Assembly: GCF_964030655.1 (NCBI RefSeq)
Contig: NZ_OZ034915.1
Location: 868,001-932,000 of the forward strand
Length of the DNA: 64,000 bases
Origin: Spiroplasma endosymbiont of Poecilobothrus nobilitatus
Lineage (GTDB): Bacteria; Bacillota_I; Bacilli_A; Mycoplasmatales; Mycoplasmataceae
Direction: 5' to 3'
Shown: in pieces, positions 10,410 to 19,998 of the stretch
Layout: the number at the start of each line of letters is the position of its first letter
How positions within the stretch are numbered: position 1 is the stretch's first letter
Notes under the pieces: generated by a model
What the model saw: the letters and a program-made list of their open reading frames with translations, nothing else
What the model was told of the DNA's origin: nothing
Databases searched by the model: none
Made by a program: the position numbers and the translations under genes

Positions 10410-11057
10410 CTTTAATTTTGTAGAAAACTCTTGATATTTATAAAATATACCTAAAATTAGGTATATTTTTAATATAAGAGGTGAATAATTAATGGAAAAA
10501 ATAATTGAAGAATTAATAAATAGTTTAACAGATGATCAATTTTTAGAATTTCATGAAAAAGTCAAAAAAGAAGCAGAATTAATTAAAAAACAAAAACGCT
10601 TAAATGAAATTGATCAAAAATTTAGGGATAAAGGTATTAAATGTCCTAATTGTCAATCTTTTTATTGTGTTAAAAATGGTCATAATCCTGAAGGAAAACA
10701 AAAATATTTATGCAAAAAATGTCGTGCTAGTTTTGATGATTTTCGTGATAATTTTACGTATTGAAGTCATTTAAATTATGAACAGTGAAATTTATTGATT
10801 CAAATTTCATTATTAGGGCAATCTAGTAAAATGATTTCTCGCTTTATTAAAACATCGCCGAAAACCGCTTGATATAATCGCTAAAAAATAATGAAATCAA
10901 AACAATTAGAAAACACCCAATTAAAATTTAAAACGTTAAATGGCCAAATTCAAATCGATGAAACATTTATTAAAGAAATCCACAAAGGTAATTTTAAAGA
11001 TAAATTTGATAAAAGAAAAATTCATCTTGATTCATTTTCAGCCAACACTAAATGTTG
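10410..11057 (+). mobile_element. IS1595-like element, copy 3, 3' end missing
   Basis: Duplicate of the 5' half of copy 1 (same DDFRDNF and TAA variants). It is truncated at the same point as copy 2 and followed by the same spacer, which makes it the hinge between the inverted and the direct duplications. Confidence 0.8.
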
Positions 11058-11097
11058 GAATTACAAGGGTTTTTTGGACAAATTTTATGTAGAATAA
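10492..11097 (+). pseudogene. IS1595-like transposase fragment, truncated and with TAA
   Basis: In-frame TAA at 10882-10884 (codon 131), then truncation after SANTKC with the foreign tail WNYKGFLDKFYVE. The zinc ribbon is present; the catalytic domain is incomplete. Confidence 0.75.
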
Positions 11098-11127
11098 TAA
11101 TTTCTGTATTGCACTGGTGTTAAATAA

Positions 11128-12350
11128 TGGATAGGTTACAATTATTAGGACCATAATTATATAGACTTAAAAATTAGATAAAATTATTAAGAAAGAAGGA
11201 ATATAAAAATGGTAAATAAAACTTCATACTCTGAATAATTTAAAAAACAAATTGTCATGCTATATAAAAATGGTAAAAGTGTTATTAATCTAGGGCAAGA
11301 ATATAATTTACCAAAACCAACTATTTATAGTTGAGTTAAAAATTATAATAATTCTGGTTCATTTAAAGCAAAAGACAATCGCACACTAGAATAAAATGAA
11401 ATAATAACTTTACGAAAAGAACTTAAAGACTTGAAAATGGAAAATGACATTTTAAAGCAAGCCGCACTGATAATGGCCAAAAAATAACAATAATTAATAA
11501 CAACAAAACAAAATATTCAGTAAGAAAAATATGTAAGATTTTGGGTTTATCAAAATCAACGTATTATTATCAAACTAATAAATGTATTAACAAGCAAGTT
11601 AATAATTATGAACAAGAAATTATCAGTGCCTTTAATAAAAGTCGCAAAATTTATGGGGCTCGCAAAATTAAAGTTATTTTAAACAGAAAAGATATCATCT
11701 TATCGCGGCGAAAAATCAGATTCTTTATGATCAAAAATAATTTAGTTTCTAAATACACTAAATTAAAATATCATAATCATAAAACAACAGTCAATAATGA
11801 CCAAATTAATAATATTTTAAATCGTCAATTTAACAACAAAAAACCTAATGAAGTTATTGTTAGTGATTTAACATATGTTCAAGTTGGCGCTAAATGACAT
11901 TATATTTGTTTATTAATTGACTTGTTTAATCGCGAAATAATTGGTTATAGTGGCTGGGCCAAATAAAACAGCCGAACTGGTCCAACAAGCTTTTCATAAA
12001 ATAACACGACCATTAAATAAAATAACTCTATTTAATACTGATCGTGGTAATGAGTTTAAAAATAAAATCATTGATGAAATTTTAATAACTTTTAATATTA
12101 AAAGATCATTAAGCAATAAAGGCTGCCCTTATGATAATGCTGTGGCTGAAACAACTTACAAAACTTTTAAAACTGAATTTATTAAGGGTAAAAAATTTAA
12201 AAATTTAACACAATTAAAATACGAACTTTTTGATTTTGTGCATTGATATAACAATATTCGAATTCATGGCAGTTTAAATTATTTATCTCCAGTTACTTTT
12301 ATAAAACAAATGTCTATATAAAAAGTGTCCTAAAAAGTGTTGCCATTCCA
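11128..12350 (+). mobile_element. IS3-I copy C
   Basis: 1223 bp. The 3' end is the common TGCCATTCCA form, unlike copy B. It sits against the remnant of a different IS3-type element at 12351, which it appears to have truncated. Confidence 0.82.
11209..12321 (+). pseudogene. IS3-I copy C transposase, inactivated
   Basis: Carries the copy B stops at EFKK (TAA) and TLE-NEI plus the extra G near GYSG in OrfB. It lacks the first stop of copy B (has TSYSE). The end has RKQ changed to IKQ. Confidence 0.8.
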
Positions 12351-12821
12351 GTTTTGAGTATTCTTGGGATTATTTGCTTTTAATTGATAGTAATATGTTG
12401 ATCTAGCAAATTTCAATGTTTTACATAAATTAATAATTGGATATTTTGCTTTGTTATTTTTAATGATTGCTATTTTTTGCCGATTATCAGTGTTGCTTGC
12501 TTTAAAATGTCATTTTCCATTTCTAATTGTTTAACTTTTTTACGTAATTGAATTAATTCGTTTTCTTCTGGCGTTATATTGCCTTTAGCTTTAAATGATC
12601 CCGAGTTGCTAAATTGGTGAGCTCATTTCCAAACAGTAGATTTACCAATTTGATAATCATTGACTAATTGTTCAGGAGTTTGGCCCATTTTGTAAAGACC
12701 AACAATTTGTTGCTTAAATTCATCAGTATAATGATTCTTTGCCATAATTACACCTCCATTGTAGTTTAATTATAAATATTTACTCTACATTATTGTTGTC
12801 CAATTTATCTTAACCCATCCA
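12351..12821 (-). mobile_element. Remnant of a third IS3/IS150-type element (IS3-III)
   Basis: The 5' end TGGATGGGTTAAGATAAATT at 12821 resembles the IS3-I end. It contains all of orfA and about 42 codons of orfB (KFARSTYYYQLKANNPK), then is cut by IS3 copy C. It sits at the damaged 3' end of the ECF-type gene. Confidence 0.75.
12470..12745 (-). CDS. OrfA of the IS3-III remnant
   Basis: 91 residues, [20 protein letters not shown], with an HTH ([19 protein letters not shown]) and a coiled-coil end ([19 protein letters not shown]). It is related to but clearly different from IS3-I OrfA. Intact but without its catalytic partner. Confidence 0.75.
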
Positions 12822-13465
12822 ATAAAGTTTTTTTAATGCATATGCAACTGGTGGAAAAATAGCAACCGCCAACAACATTTCTGGTAAATAATTCGTTGCT
12901 AAAATAATTCAAGTAAAAGTGTGAAAAAACGTTGTTGATCTGGGTCAGTATAAATTAAAGGACCAATAAAATACATAAAAACTAAAACAAAAATAGTATT
13001 TAATGTAGCTGCAGTAAAAGCAATGATAATATTATAAATTTTTAAATAATGTCGCTGGTATCAAGTCAATTCTGTAATTTGATTAGTATAAATTTTTGTT
13101 TCAATTTTAACTGAAGTTTTTGTTAAAAAATAAGCTAAAATACCAACACAAAGTCCCATTAAAACCCGTGGCACAACAGAAAACAATGGATTAAGAAAAA
13201 TAAAACTAGTTGGACCTGGTGAAATTAGTGCTTGAATTAATGAGGATAAACCAAAAATAATACAATAAATTAAGCCCGCTCAAATTAAATTCAAATTCAT
13301 TGTAATATATAAAGCATACATTCCTATTAAAAATAAAATATGCATTAAGGTTAAACTAACTGGACCAATCGTAATATATCCTAATGATGGAAATAAAACA
13401 AACAATAAAAAAATTGCAATAATAATACTATTAATTGTAATCATTCTTGTCGTTACTTTTTTCAT
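12822..13465 (-). pseudogene. ECF-type transporter S component (vitamin uptake), frameshifted and cut at the 3' end
   Basis: Multi-helix membrane protein: MKKVTTRMITINSIIIAIF, the YITIGPVSLTLMHI segment typical of ECF S components, then further helices to IGPLIYTDPDQQRFF. A one-base loss in a T run near 12935 shifts the frame; the true continuation (WIILATNYLPEMLLAV to FPPVAYALKKLYW) is in the next frame. The IS3-III remnant meets the last codons. The substrate (folate, riboflavin or pantothenate class) cannot be decided. Confidence 0.7.
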
Positions 13466-13503
13466 TTATTCCTCCAATGATAACTAAATCATTTAATTGT
13501 CTA

Positions 13504-14091
13504 TTAATCCTTTATATCTCATTTTCATGTTGCTAATTTTTTCTGATCAGCAATCGCAATATATGGTAAATTACGTAGACGTTCTTGAAAATCTAAACCA
13601 AAGCCAATTAAAAAAGCGGGTGGGACATCAAATCCATATCAATCAGCAACTAAATCTACTTTCCGACCAGCTTTTTTATCTAATAAAGTAACAACTTTCA
13701 CACTACTTGCTCCTTTTAGAAATAAATAGTCTTTAATCATTTTAATTGTTTTACCACTATCAATAATATCTTCGACTAATAAAATGTCGCGATTTGTTAT
13801 TGGCATTGGTAAATCAAGTAAAATTTGGGGAGTATCTTTACTCTTAATACCACCAAAATAAGATGAAACAACCATATATTCCGTTTCACATTCAATACCA
13901 ACTAAATGAGAAATAAATTTTGCCATAAAAGGAATACATCCTTTTAATAATCCTAAGCATAAAATCGTATTATCTTTTGTTGGATATTCATTAAGATAAT
14001 AATGACTAATTTGATACCCTAATTCAAAACATTTTTCATCAATTTCTTCAGTAGTAATTAAAATTTCTTTTACAAGGGGATGTATCTTCAT
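13504..14091 (-). CDS. hpt: Hypoxanthine phosphoribosyltransferase
   Basis: Purine salvage enzyme making IMP (and GMP) from hypoxanthine (guanine) and PRPP. 195 residues from [11 protein letters not shown]. The PRPP loop is [15 protein letters not shown], with [10 protein letters not shown] upstream and [15 protein letters not shown] and [19 protein letters not shown] downstream, all family signatures. The ATG at 14091 is preferred over upstream alternatives because GTGAGGC precedes it. Open apart from TGA Trp codons. Purine salvage is normally needed in mollicutes, which agrees with its preservation amid decay. Confidence 0.95.
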
Positions 14092-14702
14092 TTTTTGCCT
14101 CACTAAATATTAATAATTTATTTTAAAATATAATTATATTATATTATAATATAATTAATGTTTAATTAAAAGATACTTAATCTTAAAAAATAATTTAAAA
14201 ATTTAAAATTAAATATAATTTATTTTATTAACCTCGGTAAATAGGATGTTCAAAATTCATGTCATAATTCTCACGCTTTTATTTTCAAAGCATCACTTGC
14301 TAAAAATCAATATACAAATCCTTCTGCAACAAAATCACCAAGATTATTAAAAGAATAACTACTTAAATGAAATAAATTTAAAATTTGTTCTTGCGTTAAA
14401 TCCTGGCCATTTTCAATTTTATTTGCTAAAAAAACTTTAATTTCTTTAATAGCATTGACTTGATGACTAAAATTAATATCAACGGTATGCCCCAATTCAT
14501 GAAAAATAACATTAAAAATTTCACCAGAACTTCACCAACCGTTTCGTCAAGAATTAAATCAATTTACTTTATGACTACAAAGCAAGATGTTTCGTTCAAG
14601 CGCAATAGTTTGTTTAAACCCTTCTCAATATGTATAACCAACAACTGAACCACGATTATCATTAATTCTTAATATTCTAACAAATTCTTTAACAATATCT
14701 TT

Positions 14703-15844
14703 CTTTAATTTTGTAGAAAAATCTTGATATTTATAAAATATACCTAAAATTAGGTATATTCTTAATATAAGAGGTGAATAATTAATGGAAAAAATAATTG
14801 AAGAATTAATAAATAGTTTAACAGATGATCAATTTTTAGAATTTCATGAAAAAGTCAAAAAAGAAGCAGAATTAATTAAAAAACAAAAACGCTTAAATTA
14901 AATTGACCAAAAATTTAGGGATAAAGGTATTAAATGTCCTAATTGTCAATCTTTTTATTGTATTAAAAATGGTCATAATCCTGAAGGAAAACAAAAATAT
15001 TTATGCAAAAAATGTCGTGCTAGTTTTGATGCTTTTCGTGATCATTTTACGTATTGAAGTCATTTAAATTATGAACAGTGAAATTTATTGATTCAAATTT
15101 CATTATTAGGCCAATCTAGTAAAATGATTTCCCACTTTATTAAAACATCACCGAAAACCGCTTGATATAATCGCCAAAAAATAATGAAATCAAAACAATT
15201 AGAAAACACCAAATTAAAATTTAAAACGTTAAATGGTCAAATTCAAATCGATGAAACATTTATTAAAGAAATCCACAAATGTAATTTTAAAGATAAATTT
15301 GATAAAAGAAAAATTAATCTTGATTCATTTTCAACCAACACTAAATGTTGTGTTCAAATGGCTGTTGATAGCAATAATAATATTTATGTTAAATCAACCA
15401 ACACAAAACGATTACAAAAACAGTGAATTATTTAAAATATTAATAAACAATTAATCAAAGAAAATTCAATTATTATTTCTGACATGCAACCATTATATTT
15501 ATTAGTAGCAAAACAAGCAAATTCTATTTTATTAGCAACTAAAACTAGTACAAATCCTGATTCTAGTTATCGGAAGTTAAATAAAATTAGTAAATTACAA
15601 TCAAATCTTAAAGAATCTTTAATTCATTATCATGGCTTAGGTTTCACGAACATTCAAAATTATTTAAATCTCTGAAAATGAAAATACCAGCATAAAGGTT
15701 TAACGCCAAACCAACAATCATCGATATTATATTTTAACATATAAAAAAGTTAAATAACAATATTAAAAGTTTATATAATTTTCTTTTAAAGTTATCATAT
15801 TGATGATTTTTTTATTTCATCAAAAGTTTTCTACAAAATTAAAA
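14703..15844 (+). mobile_element. IS1595-like element, copy 4 (in metalloprotease gene)
   Basis: Full length (1142 bp) with both inverted ends. The target duplication ATATCTTT lies at 14695-14702 and 15845-15852. It is inserted antiparallel to the host gene. Confidence 0.85.
14785..15744 (+). pseudogene. IS1595-like transposase, TAA at codon 39
   Basis: GAA to TAA at 14899-14901 (RLN-stop-IDQK). The rest of the 319-codon frame is open, including CAA at codon 131. It has variants KCNFKD and PDSSYRK not seen in other copies. Confidence 0.8.
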
Positions 15845-15984
15845 ATATCTTTTGATCAAATATTACTAATAAAATTATAAAATTTTACTAATAATTCTTT
15901 TAATTCTTCTTGATAATCTGGACAAAAAGTATTAATAACTTGTAGAGTGCACCCATTTTAGTAAGTACTAATAAAAAGTATTTA

Positions 15985-16857
15985 CTATTTTTTAATTATA
16001 TCTTTTTCTTTACGATTTGAATATCATGTATTTCATTTTATAACATCTTGTATATATTCTTCATGTGAATTATATATTTTATTATGGATTGTAGCTTTCT
16101 TAAGTAATGAATGAAAACTTTCTATAACAATATTATCTGCACAGTGGTATTTTTTCCCCATTGAAATTATAATACCGTTAGATAAACATTTATCGTGATA
16201 AATAGTGGATGTATATTGATATCCGTGATCTGAGTGAATTATTACTCCATTCAGATCTTTTTTTATTAATTTTATTTTATTAATTGCATCATTTAAATTA
16301 TCCATTACTAATTTATTGTCATTATATTTAGATCACTTTACATCAACTATTTCTTTAGTATATCCATCAATAATTGTTGATTGATAATATCTTTCTCCTT
16401 TTCAAATTAAATATGTTACATCAGTATATAATACTGAAAACCTTGTTTTTATATCATTGAATTTACGTTTAATTAAATCAGGATATTGCAATAAGCTTTT
16501 TTCTTTATTCTGTTTATACTTTATTTTTCTTCTCATTTTTCTTACATATTCAGGTTGTATTTGATTATCACGCATAATTCTTAAAACTTTTTTTGAATTA
16601 TATTTTATACCATAATCTTCTTTTAAATATTTAGTAATTCTTCGATAACCAAATTGTTTTAAATTTTCTTCATAGACTTTTACAATATCATTTATTGTTT
16701 TTTTATCTTTTTTGCTACTGTCATAATTTTTATATTTATTTCAATAACTACGTTTTAACCCTGTTACTTCTAGTAATAATTTTATTGAATATTCACGACA
16801 ATTTTGTTTAATAAAAGAGACTATTCTTAGTTTACTTAATTGTAAAAGTCATGGAGC
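15985..16857 (-). CDS. IS3-II OrfB, DDE transposase
   Basis: About 290 residues read by -1 shift from orfA at A-AAA-AAG. Contains a helical N-terminal region (KLLLEVTGLKRSYW, FGYRRITKYLKEDYG) and the DDE core: FSVLYTDVTYLIW, GVIIHSDHGYQYTS and ADNIVIESFHSLLK. It ends NRKEKDIIKK. No lesion seen, so possibly active. Confidence 0.83.
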
Positions 16858-17099
16858 TTTTTTAATAATTCATACCTTGTTTTATAATATTCTAAATTTC
16901 TTTTGCCAAAAGAAATTTTAGGTCCTTTAGGATTGTTTAATTTTCCTTTTTTATGATTTGTTCATCAAGATTCTACTGTATTTGCATTTATATTATATTG
17001 TTTTGCTACTATTCAACAACTTTTTTGTTTAATTTCCTCAATGATTTTTGTTCTAAATTCTGATGTATATTTGTTATATTTTTGTCATTTTTTTGCCAT
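16836..17099 (-). CDS. IS3-II OrfA
   Basis: 87 residues, MAKKWQKYNKYTSEFRTKII, with an HTH region (VAKQYNINANTVESWWTNH). The end ELLKKLHDFYN holds the slippery run AAAAAAG that would feed OrfB. Confidence 0.8.
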
Positions 17100-17621
17100 A
17101 TAAAAATGCACCCCCTATAAAAATTTAACAAAATCTTTTTTTATTTTACTTACTTTTTGGGGTGCAGTCTTTTGTTGTCATTCTTGTTTTGTTTCATCAT
17201 ATCAAAAATTAGTTAATTCTTCATAAGACTTAAAAACTTCTTGCGTATAAAATGGCAAATCAGTATCTTGTGATTGCATCAAAAAAGAATTTGTTAAATT
17301 TTTTTCAAGATATGTTGTTTGATGATTATTAATTCATAAACCATTATAATCACGTTGATAAAATCAAGTTGAATTAGGAACATATTGATATTCTAAATCA
17401 ATGCTGTTTTTCCCTTGCTTAGGATTAGGTGGAACCTGTGGAATTACTGTAACTGGTAATTTTGGTACTAATTTTACTAATGGTTCCGGGTTCATCTTAA
17501 TTGGAACATTAATAGGAAAATAAACAGTATATAATATTCATAAAATGAAACTTAGTAAAAATATTACTAGTAAAATCAATGCAGTATTAATTGTATAAAT
17601 TATTTTTTTTTATTTTTTCAT

Positions 17622-17947
17622 TAATAATTAATTCCTTAAATTTGATATTTTTAATACTTTGGTCTTATTCTTTACATACTATAAATAAAAATAAAAACAT
17701 CATAAATAAATTTTAAATTTATCAAATTATTTGTAAAATTATAATAAGAATTTACAAATAATTTGATAAAAAAACTTTTTTTGACAATACTCTTGCTTTT
17801 TTTAGTTATGTATTTTATTTTTGCCTTACCATATTAATCAATAATTATTTTTTATCTTAAAATCACATCTTTGTTATTTTAAAAAATTTTTTACAAAAAA
17901 AACTTGGTTAAAATAATTATATATTAAACTTATAGGAGAATTAAAAT
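17622..17947. other. Gene-free AT-rich stretch between divergent units
   Basis: 326 bp, over 80% A+T by eye, upstream of both the metalloprotease (minus) and a doubtful small frame (plus). A TTGACA at about 17782 is followed by a poor -10 at an overlong distance, so I do not call a promoter. Nothing else recognised. Confidence 0.5.
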
Positions 17948-18253
17948 ATGAAAACTGAAATTTATCACAGCATTATTAATTGTTTGGAAAATATTAGAAT
18001 TCATTTAAAATTAAGTCAATTAAAATTTTCAGCTTTTTTTGTCCTTACTAGCGAAGGCTATCGGTTATCTATATCTAAAGATACTAATAAAAATAAAAAC
18101 TATGTTAAAATTTATTTAATTCATATTTTATCAACAATTTTATATAATGTATTATGTAAATTCAAGCAGCAAATTCTGTCTCTTATTATTATGATAATAA
18201 CATCATTTAAAATAAATGCAACTATTTTTTTAAAAAAAATAAAATATTTGTAA
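17948..18253 (+). CDS. Doubtful 101-codon frame
   Basis: Starts MKTEIYHSIINCLENI behind a good TAGGAGA site, but composition is that of random AT-rich DNA. A second frame from the same start region reads like a membrane signal (LKFITALLIVWKILEF), so this may be a frameshifted, decayed secreted-protein gene. No function. Confidence 0.25.
   Translation: MKTEIYHSIINCLENIRIHLKLSQLKFSAFFVLTSEGYRLSISKDTNKNKNYVKIYLIHILSTILYNVLCKFKQQILSLIIMIITSFKINATIFLKKIKYL
18171..18185. repeat. Left 15-bp direct repeat beside IS30-type gene
   Basis: AAATTCTGTCTCTTA, identical to 19407-19421, the pair bracketing the IS30-type transposase gene. May be a duplicated target, a phage attachment core or chance. Confidence 0.5.
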
Positions 18254-18321
18254 GTTTAGTCTATTTTAAACATATTTAAGCACACTGAAAAATAATTTAT
18301 TAAATTTTACTTCAAATAAAC

Positions 18322-19305
18322 TTATTTAAAATTCTCTAAAAATACTTCTTTAGATGTTCTTCAATTTAAACAAGGCCTTAATTTTTCATTTATAACATCA
18401 ACTACTCAATCTATTTTTTGTTGAGTAACAAGGTTAAAATCTGTTCCCTTAAGGTATCTTTTCCTAAATTCGCGGTTTATTCTTTCAATTAAGGGTTTTT
18501 GTTTAGGTGAACCTGGGTCACAATAATAAACATTAGCTCCAGCAATCTTTTCAATTTCTTCAAATTTACTAAATTCTTTTCCTCTATCTGTTATTATTCC
18601 TTTAATTTTTCCAACTAAATCATTAATTATAACTATATGTTCAAGTTTTTCTAAAACTTCATTAGCAGTATGTTCTTCTAATTTCATAGCAAAGTATTTT
18701 TTGCTTGATTGCTCAACTAATACTAAACAACTAGATTGATGGTCTTTACCAACTACCGTATCCATTTCAAATCAACCAACATTAGATTGTTTATTTTTAA
18801 TATCTCAAATTGATCTAAATCTTTCATCTAATTTTCCGCGATTATCAGGTCTTTTCTTTGTTCTATTTCTTCTACCACCATTTAATAAATTTTTCTTTAA
18901 CAAACCCAAAAGACCTAAATAAATTCATTTATAAAATGTTTTAAGACAAGCAGGAAATTTGACACAAAGATTTATTAAAAATCGTTGAATAATTTCTGCT
19001 GGTGAATCGTAAAGAATATTAAATCGTAAATTTAAAAATTCTTGTTGTTCGTCTGTAAATGTGGGCAGTTTTTTAATACATTTTTTTCTTTTTTGTTTAT
19101 AATCTTTTTGTGCTTCAACTGGCATATAATCTTCTACCTTTTTAAATCGATTTATTTCTCTTTTAATAGTATTAACTGTACGACCCGTTTGTCTTGATAT
19201 TTCAGATAAATTAAGTGTGCCATTCTTCTTTTTGCAATTATCAGATAATAATAAATCTTTAAATAAATTTCGTTCATCATATTTTACATGTTTATATTTT
19301 TGCAT
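18322..19305 (-). CDS. IS30-family transposase
   Basis: 327 residues. N-terminal HTH region (LNLSEISRQTGRTVNTIKREI), then the DDE integrase core: WFEMDTVVGKDHQSS (first Asp), GIITDRGKEFSKFEEI (second Asp) and SPKQKPLIERINREFRKRY (Glu), which is the IS30 pattern. Spiroplasma SpV1 plectroviruses carry a transposase of this family, but no plectroviral neighbours are seen here. Complete, with GGAGACAG before the ATG. Lies directly before the prophage packaging genes. Confidence 0.85.
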
Positions 19306-19357
19306 TTTTCTGTCTCCAATTCTTTTTAAAATATTTATAACATTAAATTAAAAATTA

Positions 19358-19386
19358 TTGACAAATTATTTTTATAGGTATATAAT
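19358..19386 (+). promoter_or_regulatory. Perfect-consensus sigma-70 type promoter
   Basis: TTGACA at 19358-19363, a 17-bp spacer, TATAAT at 19381-19386, pointing into the phage packaging block. The leader to the first phage ATG (19600) is about 205 nt and contains two hairpins, so control by attenuation or a small leader RNA is possible. Confidence 0.75.
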
Positions 19387-19406
19387 TTAAATAATAAACA
19401 GTAAGT

Positions 19407-19421
19407 AAATTCTGTCTCTTA
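19407..19421. repeat. Right 15-bp direct repeat beside IS30-type gene
   Basis: AAATTCTGTCTCTTA, partner of 18171-18185, about 20 bp downstream of the consensus promoter, so it would lie at the very start of the leader transcript. Confidence 0.5.
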
Positions 19422-19440
19422 AAGCTGTTTATAAAAAAAT

Positions 19441-19470
19441 AAAGTAATTAAGTTTACTTTTTTTTATTTT
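19441..19470 (+). terminator. Hairpin plus T-run in the phage leader
   Basis: AAAGTAA / TTTACTT stem followed by TTTTTTTATTTT, 55 nt after the promoter. Looks like a factor-independent terminator or attenuator. Confidence 0.5.
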
Positions 19471-19491
19471 GGTGTAAAATATAGATAATAA

Positions 19492-19515
19492 AAAAGAACT
19501 TGTGAGAGTTCTTTT
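19492..19515 (+). terminator. Second leader hairpin
   Basis: AAAAGAACT, loop TGTGAG, AGTTCTTTT: a perfect 9-bp stem ending in U-rich sequence, 85 bp before the first phage gene. Confidence 0.55.
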
Positions 19516-19599
19516 GTATATTTAACAGAATTTTATACTCTTTTATTTAATCATATTCATTAAATAATAGCAATTTTAATATGCAAAAAGGAGTAAAAA

Positions 19600-19998
19600 A
19601 TGAAAGAATTTAATCCAAAAACAGCAAGTTTAATCACATTTAAGCGTAAAATAGATGAATTTTGAGCCAATAAGAAACCTAATATTCCCTATACTTTGAA
19701 CGATTTAACCAATAAATTCAATCTTTCTCGCAAGTGAAGATATGATACTTATGCGAGCGAAAAGATAGTCCCTTTAATTGAAAGACAAATTAATAGGATT
19801 GAAAGTGAAATAATTGAATATATGATGCGTCCACCTGATGGTGCTAAATTATATTGACAGCGTGCATTTAATTATAAATATTCACTACAAGAAAAATAAC
19901 TTGAAAAAGAATTAAACTTAAATAATCAACAACCAATAATTGTTAATTTACAAACTGATATTAGAGATATTAAAAAAGAAAGTGATAATAATGCTTAA
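19600..19998 (+). pseudogene. Phage small terminase-like DNA-packaging protein, nonsense at codon 100
   Basis: 132 codons from MKEFNPKTASLITF, with a helix-turn-helix-like stretch (YTLNDLTNKFNLSRKWRYDT) and a basic helical middle (VPLIERQINRIESEIIEY). TAA at 19897-19899 (LQEK-stop-LEKEL, likely from CAA); the frame continues open for 32 codons to DIKKESDNNA. Its stop overlaps the start of the large terminase gene, the usual TerS-TerL order. TerS identity rests on position, size and the HTH. Confidence 0.6.

Larger units (their letters stand above)
8975..11057. repeat. Right arm of the 2083-bp inverted duplication
   Basis: Reverse complement of 3523-5605. The ends fall in IS3 copy B orfB and at the truncation point of IS1595-like copy 3, pointing to recombination between IS copies. 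Confidence 0.85.
10410..12350. repeat. Second unit of the 1941-bp direct duplication
   Basis: Partner of 7260-9200. Its right end coincides with the end of IS3 copy C at 12350, after which a different IS remnant begins. Confidence 0.85.
15944..17171 (-). mobile_element. Complete second IS150-type element (IS3-II), in metalloprotease gene
   Basis: 1228 bp with ends AGAGTGCACCC...GTAAGTA and AAGACTGCACCCC...GTAAGTA. TTGT is duplicated at 15940-15943 and 17172-17175. Removing it restores EWQQVINTF. Both orfs appear open. A 152-bp fragment of the same element is at 60284-60435, and a 25-bp end-like piece is at 26416-26440. Confidence 0.85.
14220..17621 (-). pseudogene. Membrane-anchored zinc metalloprotease, split by two insertion sequences
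   Basis: Host pieces 17621-17172, 15943-15845 and 14702-14220 join cleanly once both ISs are removed (EWQQVINTFCPDY and IWSKDIVKEFVRI). The product would have an N-terminal membrane helix (LILLVIFLLSFILWI), a proline-rich linker and a C-terminal catalytic domain. That domain has IFHELGHTVD (HExxH zinc site) and a downstream LGDFVAEGFVYW Glu, the layout of gluzincin-type peptidases. The fourth codon is TAA (MKK-stop), another lesion. About 340 residues if repaired. The substrate is unknown; the topology suggests action outside the cell. Confidence 0.75.

Noticed and set aside
7260-12350. Tandem array of transposons read as a composite transposon carrying coaE
   Set aside because: The interval 9201-10409 is an inverted copy of nearby chromosome, and the outer ends lack a common target duplication, so IS recombination explains it better.
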